From positions 1 through 13,766 of the forward strand of contig JAJECB010000503.1 of the NCBI GenBank assembly GCA_022822245.1: 13,766 bases of DNA. The letters run 5' to 3'. Within the stretch, counting starts at the first letter, position 1. Each line of letters opens with the position of its first letter. Of this stretch, positions 6,939 through 13,766 are shown one piece after another. Under the pieces are notes generated by a model. The model made no database searches, was not told the origin of the DNA, and saw nothing but the letters and a program-made list of their open reading frames with translations. The stretch comes from Gammaproteobacteria bacterium. GTDB lineage: Bacteria > Pseudomonadota > Gammaproteobacteria > HK1. Position numbers and translations under genes: made by a program.

Positions 6939-8645
6939 ATGGTCCTCAAGGAGTACCAGAAGCGCACGCTCGCGGATGTCCGGGACTACCTGCTGCGTCA
7001 TCCCGAGATCAGCGCGGAGCAGGTCGCCATCAAGACGAGCCAGAAGGACGAGCTGAAAGAGGTGGACGAGGCCGGCGGGCTGCTGTCGCGCGACTGTCCG
7101 ATCCGATACATCATCACGAAGCAGGCGTTGCAGGAAGGATGGGACTGCTCGTTTGCCTATATCCTGACGATTCTGACGAACCCGGGCTCCAAGAGCGCGT
7201 TGACGCAGCTCGTCGGGCGTATTCTCCGCCAGCCCTACGCCAAGAAGACCCGCGTTCCGTGGCTGGATGAGAGTTACGTCTTCTGCTTTCAACGCAGGGG
7301 CGCCGATCTCCTGCAGGGGGTCCGCAGAGGATTCGGTGTGGAAGGGCTGTACGGCCTCGAAGGCAAGATCGTGGCCGACTCCGAAGGACCTCCGCGGCCG
7401 AGCGAGACGGTGACGCTCCGGCAACGCGAGGACTATCGACAGGCAACCCGGGATTTGGTCCTGCCGGCGTTCATGATCGAGGACGGACGGGAGTGGCGGC
7501 TGGTGCACTACGAGGCGGACATCCTGTCGCGCGTGCCGTGGGATGAGGTGGACGTGAGTTCCCTGTTCGATCTACCGCTCGGTGCCGACGGTCGGAGAGA
7601 CGCCGATCTGCGCGCGGGCCTGGAGGATGGGCCGATACTGGTCGACGCCGATTCCACGGATTCGCGGACACCGGCTGCCGGGACCGGGGACATCGACTAT
7701 TTCTTTGCCGCGAGTCACCTGCTGGACGTGATGCCCAATCCGTGGCGAGGCCGGGATGTCGCACGGCGGGTGTTCGGCGCACTACTGGAAAGGTATCCGC
7801 GCGAACGGGTAGTCGAGAACTACGTGTTCGTCCTCGAAGAGCTCCGCAAATGCCTGGAGGGAGAACGCGATCGGTTGTCCAGGCGTGTGTTTGAGGAACT
7901 GCTTGACACGGGAAAGATGCGATTTCTCGTCGTGACGGACGATCTGGAGTTCAATCGCCTGCCCCGGGAGATCGAAACGACCGGAGGCAAGCAGGCGAAC
8001 CGGGAGGACGGCGGCCAGTATCTGCTTATCCTTTTCGAGCGGACGAACGAGGACGAGCTGAACGGGCTGGAGAACAAGGTTGCGACATACCTGGACCAGC
8101 AGGAGCGGCTGTTCTTCTGGTATCGGAACCGCGCCCGCAAGGACTACTACGTCCAAGGGTGGAAGCGCGGCCGAATCTATGCGGACTTCATCTTCACGTT
8201 GCGGACCGACGAACCGAACGTCGGCGATCACTTCCATCAGGTCTTCGTCATGGAGACCAAGGGGGTGTTCCGCTAGCCCGAGGACACGGACTACAAACGG
8301 TCGGTCTTCGACCTCTGTACGGAGCACGCGTCGAGGAAGGATTGGGCGGAGTTCGTGCCGGTCATGCGCGACAGGGTCGTGCGCTTCGAGATCGTCGACG
8401 AAGACGAGTGGGAGCGGCGGCTGAACGCCATGCTGGCGGCCTGGCGGTCCAAGGAAACCGGGACGGCTCCGCGCGTCGGGAGGGAGGACGTCGGACTCCC
8501 GGAAACATGCGGCAGTCAGCGCCGTCACCTCGCGGAAAGCGGGCTCCGCGCAGATCTCGGGTGGAGGCGAGCCGGCCTGGACGGGCTTGTGCGATTGAGC
8601 TTCGCGGGGGATCCGGCAGGCGGCGGGGGAACGACGGCGAAGTGA
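6939..8645 (+). pseudogene. res: Type III restriction endonuclease (Res), internally deleted with amber stop
   Basis: This is a remnant of the helicase-nuclease subunit, 39 bases after mod. Residues 1-19 (MVLKEYQKRTLADVRDYLL) resemble the usual Res N-terminus. The frame then jumps to the second RecA domain: VAIKTSQKDELK, motif V region IITKQALQEGWDC (58-70), and motif VI TQLVGRILRQP (89-99). Walker A and the DExx box are absent, so several hundred residues are missing. The nuclease site near the C-terminus is visible as D416 (YADFIF) and E439-T-K441 (METKG). A TAG at 8274-8276 stops the frame four residues later. The same frame then continues as EDTDYKRSVFDLC, KDWAEFVPVMRDRVVRFEIV and WERRLNAML, which is family-like sequence, so the stop is a mutation. 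The tail from about 8440 to the TGA at 8645 looks less family-like. The product cannot hydrolyse ATP and should be inactive. Confidence 0.87.
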
Positions 8646-8829
8646 ACGGACCGGGGCCGCGTACCTGCCGAACCCGCCCGTAGGCGCTCGTCCCGAGAAC
8701 GTGCGAACATTGGGACACGACCCGCCCTCTGCGACGGGCGAGGGAGCATCGGCTGAACGAAGGGCGGGCGATGCCCGGAGTCCGCTCCGGCCTTCCGGGA
8801 TTGATTGATGGAGCAGGGAGTAGAACGAC
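8646..8829. other. Leader region of the ABC importer operon
   Basis: No gene is seen here. Two short hairpins occur: CGCCC/GGGCG (8723-8727 with 8736-8740) and CGGGC-GAT-GCCCG (8765-8777). I cannot point to a convincing -35/-10 pair. The promoter of the importer operon should lie here or within the end of the res remnant. A GGGAG site (8816-8820) stands nine bases before the GTG start at 8830. Confidence 0.35.
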
Positions 8830-10467
8830 GTGAAGACAGCAATTCGTGGAAGCATCGCGGCACTCGCGGCGGCGGGAGCGCTCGCTCTCGGGGGTGCCGC
8901 CCACGCCGAAATCGACTGCATGGCGCCGCCGCCCTCCGATCAGGACCACACCCTGATCGCCGCCTATGCGGCGAGCCCACCCGCCGTGGACGAGATCGCG
9001 TTCACGATGGAAGTCGAGAACATCATGTACAACACCTACGCGGGCGACCTCGTCCAGTACGTATCGGTGTGGTACCCCGAGCACGGAACCTGCGGCGCCG
9101 GGGTCAACCAGGAGGGCGAGAAGCAGGTCACCGGCCGCTGGGCGGAGAGCTGGGAGGAGTCCGAGGACGGAACCGTATGGACCTTCAAGCTCCGCAAGGG
9201 CATCGTCAGCTACGCCGGCAACGAGATGACCTGCGAGGACCACCGCTGGAGCTGGGAGCGCGGCTTCGAGATGAAGGCGGTGAAGTTCTTCTTCACCAAG
9301 GTGCTCCTCATCGACAAGCACGAGGATGTCTCCTGTCCCGACCCCTACACCGTCCGGTTCAAGATCAAGGCGAAGAACCCGCTCTTCCTCCAGCTTCTCG
9401 CCATGAACTACTACGGCGGCGTGTTCGACTCGACCGAGGCGTTGAAGCACGCGACGGCGGACGACCCGTGGGCGAAGGAGTGGCTCAAGAACAACACGGC
9501 GGGCTTCGGGCCCTACCACCTCGAGAGCCATACCCCGGGCCAGGAGCTCATCCTGGTGCGGAACCCCAATTTCGAACCTCGGCCCGCGGTCGGGAAGGTC
9601 ATCGCCAAGATCGTGCCCGATTCGGCGACCCGTCTCGCCCTCCTCAAGCGTGGCCAGGTCGACTACGCGATGCGGCTTCGCCAGCGTGAGTACCGGGAGG
9701 TGGAGAACGACCCGAACCTCCAGGTCGCGTATCACCCGGGGAACTTCATCCCCTACTTCGGGCCGGTGCAGACCAACGAGATCATGGCCAAGCCGGAAGT
9801 CCGCCGGGCGCTCGCCTACGCGGTCCCCTACGAGGACATCCACAAGAAGGTCTACTTCGGCGGCGGCCACCTCATCAAGACGATCACGCCGCAGATCTAT
9901 CCGAACGCGACCGACAAGTTCTGGGTGTACAAGGAGGACCTGGAGACGGCGAAGAAGCTGCTCGCCGAGGCCGGCTACCCGGACGGGTTCGACATGACCA
10001 TCTCGTACGACAAGGCGATCTCCGAGATGGAGGAGGCCTGCACCCTCATCAAGAGCAACTTCGAGAAGATCGGGATCCGGGTGCAGCTCCAGGGACTGCC
10101 GTCGGCGGTGTACTCGGACACCAAGTTCAGCCGCAAGCAGATGGCGCACTGCGACAACTTCCAGTGGCCCTGGATCGCGGACACCGGCTACACCGCGTGG
10201 GTCTATCTGACCCATCCGGAGGTGAACGTGATGGACGCGGTGCAGAACGACGACCCGGAGCTGAACGAGCTGACGGAGAAGATGTTCGTCACCGACTTCG
10301 GGCCGGAGCGCCTGGCGATGGACATGCGCATCCAGGAGCGGGTGGCGGAGACCGTGCCGTGGATCTTCCTCGTCAACCCCGGCTGGCGCGAGGCGCTGAA
10401 GGCGGAGTGGAAGGGGTTCTCGTGGTACCCCGACAACAACATCCACTTCGACCGGCTTTACAAGTGA
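8830..10467 (+). CDS. ABC importer substrate-binding protein, family 5 (peptide/opine/nickel type)
   Basis: This is a periplasmic protein of 545 residues that should capture the imported solute. A Sec signal peptide is clear: basic start MKTAIR, hydrophobic core, and likely cleavage after AHA at residue 26. No lipobox precedes the first cysteine, so it is soluble rather than a lipoprotein. The family-5 pattern is seen in TVWTFKLRKGIVSYAGNEMT, TAGFGPYHLESHTPGQELIL, VDYAMRLRQREYREVE and KKLLAEAGYPDGFDM. The length is normal for SBP_bac_5. Cysteines at mature positions near the start (EIDC) and in HGTCGAG, EMTCEDH and DVSCPD could form disulfides. The GTG start is supported by GGGAG upstream and by the signal peptide. 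It is the first gene of the importer operon; ligand specificity cannot be read from sequence. Confidence 0.93.
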   Translation: MKTAIRGSIAALAAAGALALGGAAHAEIDCMAPPPSDQDHTLIAAYAASPPAVDEIAFTMEVENIMYNTYAGDLVQYVSVWYPEHGTCGAGVNQEGEKQVTGRWAESWEESEDGTVWTFKLRKGIVSYAGNEMTCEDHRWSWERGFEMKAVKFFFTKVLLIDKHEDVSCPDPYTVRFKIKAKNPLFLQLLAMNYYGGVFDSTEALKHATADDPWAKEWLKNNTAGFGPYHLESHTPGQELILVRNPNFEPRPAVGKVIAKIVPDSATRLALLKRGQVDYAMRLRQREYREVENDPNLQVAYHPGNFIPYFGPVQTNEIMAKPEVRRALAYAVPYEDIHKKVYFGGGHLIKTITPQIYPNATDKFWVYKEDLETAKKLLAEAGYPDGFDMTISYDKAISEMEEACTLIKSNFEKIGIRVQLQGLPSAVYSDTKFSRKQMAHCDNFQWPWIADTGYTAWVYLTHPEVNVMDAVQNDDPELNELTEKMFVTDFGPERLAMDMRIQERVAETVPWIFLVNPGWREALKAEWKGFSWYPDNNIHFDRLYK

Positions 10468-10498
10468 GCTGAGGTCGATCCGGTCGCAAGGTCCCGAA

Positions 10499-10539
10499 CG
10501 GACCTCGCCGCGCCGCGCGACGCGGGGCGGCGAGGTCCG
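10499..10539 (+). promoter_or_regulatory. Strong intra-operon hairpin after the binding-protein gene
   Basis: Perfect 13-base arms, CGGACCTCGCCGC (10499-10511) and GCGGCGAGGTCCG (10527-10539), continue after one mismatch into a further 5-bp stem (CCGCG/CGCGG around CGA). It starts 31 bases after the binding-protein stop. There is no T-run. Hairpins at this place in importer operons commonly protect the upstream mRNA or stop part of the transcription, so that binding protein outnumbers permease; that role is inferred here. Confidence 0.6.
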
Positions 10540-10637
10540 GAATCGGAAGTCGAGGCGGTCCGCGGCGGCAGGCGAGCGGCGGCGCATCCGCCTCGGGACC
10601 CGCGCGCCTCGTACGGGAGCGGCGGGGGCAGTTCGTT

Positions 10638-10713
10638 GACCGCTCCGTCGCCCACCGCCCGTTCGGCCCGCGTGGCCCGCTCGGGCGGCGCGGGCTCCGG
10701 GCGGTGGCCGGTC
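10638..10713 (+). promoter_or_regulatory. Second, multi-stem hairpin before the first permease gene
   Basis: Arms CCACCGCCCG (10652-10661) and CGGGCGGTGG (10698-10707) pair perfectly. Inside them CCCGCG/CGCGGG (10667-10672 with 10689-10694) and GCCCG/CGGGC (10675-10679 with 10682-10686) pair in register. GACCG/CGGTC (10638-10642 with 10709-10713) can close the base. It ends 43 bases before the permease ATG. The rest of the 289-base gap 10468-10756 shows no gene. Confidence 0.45.
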
Positions 10714-10756
10714 GCGCCCGTTCGACGACAGGTCTCCCCGCCCGCTCCCCGATAGC

Positions 10757-11764
10757 ATGCGCTTCGCACGGTACATCGCACGACGCCTGTTGCTGCTCCC
10801 CGTGCAGCTCCTGCTCGTGTCGCTCATCGTGTTCTTTCTCGTCCGCCAGATGCCGGGCGAGCCGACCTTTCTCTACACCGGGCCGTTCGCGACCAAGGAG
10901 CGGGTGGAGGAGGTGCGCCGACAGCTCGGGCTCGATCAGCCGATCCACGTCCAGTACGCGCGCTACATCGAACGCGTGATCCGGGGGGACTTCGGGATGT
11001 CCCTCCGCACCTCGCAGCCGGTGATGACCGACGTGCGGCAACGCCTGCCGGCGACGATGGAGCTCATCGCGTACGCGGTGGTCTTCTCGGTCCTCATCGG
11101 GGTGCCGCTCGGCGTCTACACCGCGATCCGGAAGCGAGGCCTCATCAACCGGGCGGTGTTCCTCTACGGGATGCTGGCCGGGGCGCTCCCCGACTTCTGG
11201 TTCGCCCTCATCGCGATCTTCCTCTTCTTCTTCCACCTCGGCCTGCTGCCGGGCCCGATCGGGCGGATCGACCTCATGGTGTCCACCCCCGAGACGATCA
11301 CCGGCATGTACACCGTGGACGCCCTGCTGACCGCGAACTGGGCCGCGTTCTTCTCGTCCGCGTCGCACCTCTTCCTGCCGGTGCTCACCCTCGTCTTCAT
11401 CTACATGCCGCTCGTGCTCAAGAACGCGCGTTCGGCGATGGAGGACATGCTCGGCTCGGAGTTCGTCGTCTATGCCCGTGCGGCGGGACTTCCGCGGATC
11501 ATGCAGTGGCGGTACGCCCTGCGGAACGCGATGCCGCCGGTCATCACGGTGACCGGCATCCTCGCCTGGTTTCTCCTCGGGGGCGCCGTCCTGGTGGAGA
11601 CGGTGTTCGCGTGGGGCGGGCTCGGCCAGTACGCGGTGCAGTCGGTGGTGAACTCGGACTACGCGGCCCTGCAGGGGGTCGTGCTGCTGTCGGCGGTGTT
11701 CACCATGCTCGTCTTTCTCGTCGTCGATCTCGCCTACTTCGTCGTCGACCCGCGGATCAAGTGA
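10757..11764 (+). CDS. ABC importer permease, DppB/OppB type
   Basis: This 335-residue inner-membrane protein is one half of the importer channel. It opens with MRFARYIARRLLLLPVQLLL, the usual first helix of DppB-like permeases. The family landmark RQLGLDQPIHVQYARYIERV (about 55-74) follows, then GDFGMSLRT. The EAA loop that docks the ATPase is YARAAGLPRIMQWRYALRNA, about two thirds along. The closing ...AYFVVDPRIK is the standard end of this family. About six membrane helices can be traced. Upstream of the ATG I see no good ribosome-binding site; the gene follows a large hairpin, so translation may depend on mRNA folding. It is followed by the second permease through a chain of micro-ORFs. 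Confidence 0.93.
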   Translation: MRFARYIARRLLLLPVQLLLVSLIVFFLVRQMPGEPTFLYTGPFATKERVEEVRRQLGLDQPIHVQYARYIERVIRGDFGMSLRTSQPVMTDVRQRLPATMELIAYAVVFSVLIGVPLGVYTAIRKRGLINRAVFLYGMLAGALPDFWFALIAIFLFFFHLGLLPGPIGRIDLMVSTPETITGMYTVDALLTANWAAFFSSASHLFLPVLTLVFIYMPLVLKNARSAMEDMLGSEFVVYARAAGLPRIMQWRYALRNAMPPVITVTGILAWFLLGGAVLVETVFAWGGLGQYAVQSVVNSDYAALQGVVLLSAVFTMLVFLVVDLAYFVVDPRIK

Positions 11765-11767
11765 GCG

Positions 11768-11860
11768 ATGAGCGCAGGAGCGCATGCATGACCCGGGAAA
11801 CACCGCAGCGATGAGACGGACCGAGGCACCTCACCGATGAACAGGGCACCCGAGGGATGA
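11768..11860 (+). other. Chain of four ATGA-overlapping micro-ORFs between the permease genes
   Basis: Four minute frames run head to tail: 11768-11791 (7 codons plus stop), 11788-11814 (8), 11811-11840 (9) and 11837-11860 (7). Each ends in a TGA that overlaps the next ATG as ATGA. The last TGA (11858-11860) overlaps the ATG of the second permease at 11857. The first begins three bases after the stop of the first permease. AGGAG (11776-11780) lies seven bases before the second ATG. The arrangement could carry terminating ribosomes from one permease to the next. The frames are seen directly; translation is not demonstrated. Confidence 0.4.
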
Positions 11861-12789
11861 GCGGGTCCGCGCCGGCGACATCGCCCGCGACGGTGTCGCT
11901 CGCCACCGTCGCGGACGAACCGCGGACGGGGGGACTGTACGCCTTCGCCCGTTTCGTCGGCCAGCGCCCCGCCTTTCTCGCCGGACTCGTGATCGTCGGG
12001 CTCACCGTGTTTCTCGCCGCGGTCGGGCCCTACATCGGCCCCTATCCGACCGAGACCGCGCTTCCCGGCGATCCCCTGCAGCCGCCCTCGTTGCGGCACC
12101 CGTTCGGCACCGACGTCTCGAACATGGACATCTTCTCGCGGGTCATCGCGGCGCCCCGCATCGATCTCACGATCGCCCTCGTCTCGACCGGCATCGCCTT
12201 CGTGTTCGGAGTGCTCCTCGGCGTCATCTCGGGGTTCTTCGGGGGCGGCGGGCGCCGCCTCGCCCGCTACGCGAGCGAGGGGATCATGCGGGCCGCCGAC
12301 ATCGTGCAGGCGTTCCCGGTCTTCATCTTCGCGCTCGCCCTCGTCGGTTTCCGGGGGCCGGGGGCGGTCAACGTCATCGCGGCGCTTGCGTTCCTCAACA
12401 TCCCCTTCTTCCTTCGCATCACGCGTGGCGCGGTGCTCCAGGTACGCGAGCGCCCGTTCATCGAGGCGGCGCGGTGCGCCGGCAACTCGGAGTGGCGGAT
12501 CGCCTTCTTCCACGTGCTGCCGAACGCGCTGACCCCGCCCGTGGCCAACATCTCCCCGACCATCGGGTTCTCCATCCTGCTCACGTCGGGGCTCAGCTTC
12601 GTCGGCGCCGGCGTGCCCGTCCCCACCCCGGAGTGGGGCTCGATGATCGCGATCGGGGCCCCCAACATGATGACCGGCCAGTGGTGGACGGCCCTCTTCC
12701 CGGGCATCGCGCTCGGCGTCTCCATCCTCGGCTATGCCCTCGTCGGCGACGGGTTGAAGGAATTCCTCGACCCGACCAAGCGGGTTTAG
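11857..12789 (+). CDS. ABC importer permease, DppC/OppC type
   Basis: This 310-residue inner-membrane protein is the partner of the upstream permease. After a polar N-terminal tail of about 30 residues comes the first helix (AFLAGLVIVGLTVFLAAVGP), then HPFGTDVSNMDIFSRVI, a landmark of DppC-like proteins (usually HPFGTDxxGRDxxSR). The EAA loop is FIEAARCAGNSEWRIAFFHV. The C-terminal PEWGSMIAIG and LGYALVGDGLKEFLDPTKRV are typical. The gene ends with TAG at 12787-12789, and the ATPase ATG follows four bases later. The GAGGG stretch touches the ATG directly, too close for a normal ribosome-binding site, so initiation may rely on ribosomes ending the micro-ORF at the ATGA overlap (inference). Confidence 0.93.
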   Translation: MSGSAPATSPATVSLATVADEPRTGGLYAFARFVGQRPAFLAGLVIVGLTVFLAAVGPYIGPYPTETALPGDPLQPPSLRHPFGTDVSNMDIFSRVIAAPRIDLTIALVSTGIAFVFGVLLGVISGFFGGGGRRLARYASEGIMRAADIVQAFPVFIFALALVGFRGPGAVNVIAALAFLNIPFFLRITRGAVLQVRERPFIEAARCAGNSEWRIAFFHVLPNALTPPVANISPTIGFSILLTSGLSFVGAGVPVPTPEWGSMIAIGAPNMMTGQWWTALFPGIALGVSILGYALVGDGLKEFLDPTKRV

Positions 12790-12793
12790 GCGG

Positions 12794-13766
12794 ATGCCGT
12801 CCCTTCTCGCCATCGACGACCTGCACGTGTCGTTCGCCACGGACCGCGGCCGGACGGAGATCCTGCACGGGATCTCCCTGGATCTTGAGCCGGGGCAGAC
12901 CATCGGGGTGGTGGGCGAGTCCGGGTCGGGCAAGACGGTGCTCGTGCGGGCGGTGCTCGGCCTCCTCGACGCGCCGTTCGCAATCGACGGCGGCCGGATC
13001 GAGTACCAGGGCGCGAACCTTCTTTCGTACAGCGAACGGGAGCTCGAGCGCATCCGGGGACGGGAGATCGCCCTCACCACCCCGGAGCCCCGCAAGCACT
13101 TGAATCCCCTGACGACGGTCGGCGACCAGATCGCGAAGGTCATCCGCGCCCACTCCGACCTGAGCAAGGAAGCGGCGATGGCGCGTGCGGTCGAGCTCCT
13201 CCGCATGGTCGGGATCCCGGATCCCGAGCTTCGCCTTGCCGGCTATCCGCACGAGATGAGCGGGGGGATGTGCCAGCGGATCATCATCGCGATGGCCCTC
13301 GCCCACGATTCGAAGATCCTCCTCATCGACGAGCCGACGGCGGGACTCGACGTGACGATCTCGCGCCAGATCCTCGACCTCATCCGCGGGCTCGTCCGCG
13401 AGCGGGGAGTCGCGGCGCTCATCGTCTCGCGCGATCTCGGGGTCGTGGCCCACTATTGCCGGGACGTCGCGGTCATGTACGCGGGCCGGATCGTCGAGCG
13501 GTCGGAGGTGAAGACCTTCTTCCGCCAGCCCCTCCATCCCTACAGCGCGCGACTGCTCCGGGCCGCGGCGGCGGCTCGCGACCGGTCGGCGGCCGGCCGG
13601 TCCGAGGCGACTGCGCTGTTGCCTCCCGCGCTCGAGGGCTGCGCCTACGCGCCGCGCTGTCCACTCGCGGAGCCCGCGTGCGCAGCGTCGGTCCCCGGTC
13701 CTTCCGAACCCGTCGCCGGACGATGGGTCCGGTGCCTCAAGGCGGGCGCGATCGCGAACGAAGAAG
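12794..13766 (+). CDS. ABC importer ATPase, DppD/OppD type, 3' end outside window
   Basis: This cytoplasmic ATPase drives the importer. 324 residues are visible with no stop, so the gene is nearly complete. Seen are Walker A GESGSGKT (41-48), the signature MSGGMCQR (155-162), Walker B ILLIDEPTAGLDV (175-187) and a C-terminal oligopeptide-type extension with LHPYSARLL and cysteines in GCAYAPRCPLAEPAC and WVRC. Two conserved residues differ. Where the family has F-Q-[DE]-P the protein reads T96-P97-E98-P99, so the Q-loop glutamine is Pro. Where it has T-H-D-L it reads S212-R213-D214-L215, so the H-loop histidine is Arg. It may therefore be the less active half of a DppD/DppF-like pair, with a second ATPase expected downstream. 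The ATG lies four bases after the second permease stop. Confidence 0.92.
   Translation, partial: MPSLLAIDDLHVSFATDRGRTEILHGISLDLEPGQTIGVVGESGSGKTVLVRAVLGLLDAPFAIDGGRIEYQGANLLSYSERELERIRGREIALTTPEPRKHLNPLTTVGDQIAKVIRAHSDLSKEAAMARAVELLRMVGIPDPELRLAGYPHEMSGGMCQRIIIAMALAHDSKILLIDEPTAGLDVTISRQILDLIRGLVRERGVAALIVSRDLGVVAHYCRDVAVMYAGRIVERSEVKTFFRQPLHPYSARLLRAAAAARDRSAAGRSEATALLPPALEGCAYAPRCPLAEPACAASVPGPSEPVAGRWVRCLKAGAIANEE

Noticed and set aside
8277..8645. Independent small gene after the res stop codon
   Set aside because: It is in the same frame as res and its first 55 or so residues are the expected Res C-terminus, so it is part of the broken gene.
8362..10827. Very long minus-strand open frame over the binding-protein gene
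   Set aside because: It is an antisense shadow in GC-rich DNA. The plus strand encodes a clear signal peptide and family-5 binding protein.
11734..13206. Long minus-strand open frame over the second permease and ATPase genes
   Set aside because: It is rich in Arg, Asp, Glu and Gly with no recognisable domain and lies opposite two unmistakable transporter genes.

Overview
The window looks like chromosomal DNA of a GC-rich Gram-negative bacterium, probably proteobacterial. This rests on a Sec-type periplasmic binding protein, a TauD-like dioxygenase, a WYL regulator and G/C-ending codons. Nothing here fixes the genus. The insertion sequence (IS) at 4697-6094 is visibly more AT-rich than its surroundings.

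Layout. At the left edge is the C-terminal tail of a membrane acyltransferase (2-394, +). Next comes a divergent pair: a TauD/TfdA-type Fe(II)/2-oxoglutarate dioxygenase (558-1709, -) and a WYL-domain regulator (1908-2906, +), with a long nested inverted repeat between them. A block of accessory genes follows: a RES-type toxin with its DNA-binding antitoxin (3157-4386, +), a short gene remnant (4526-4630, -), a complete IS4-family element (4697-6094), and the ruins of a type III restriction-modification system. In that system mod has lost its 5' half at the IS. res has lost its ATPase core and carries an in-frame amber stop just after the nuclease ExK motif. From 8830 to the right edge runs a peptide-type (Dpp/Opp-like) ABC importer operon: binding protein, two permeases and the first ATPase (cut by the window end).

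How the parts may work together. The dioxygenase and its divergent regulator could act on the compound brought in by the importer, with the accessory block having landed between two parts of one catabolic locus. This is inference from gene order only. The operon has unusual inter-gene DNA. Two large hairpins lie between the binding-protein and first permease genes. A chain of four micro-ORFs, each joined to the next by an ATGA overlap, leads from the end of the first permease gene to the start of the second. The ATPase lacks the usual Q-loop glutamine and H-loop histidine.

I found no intact new defence system. The defence-related content is one apparently intact toxin-antitoxin pair and one dead type III restriction-modification system. 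No tRNA, rRNA or CRISPR array was seen.
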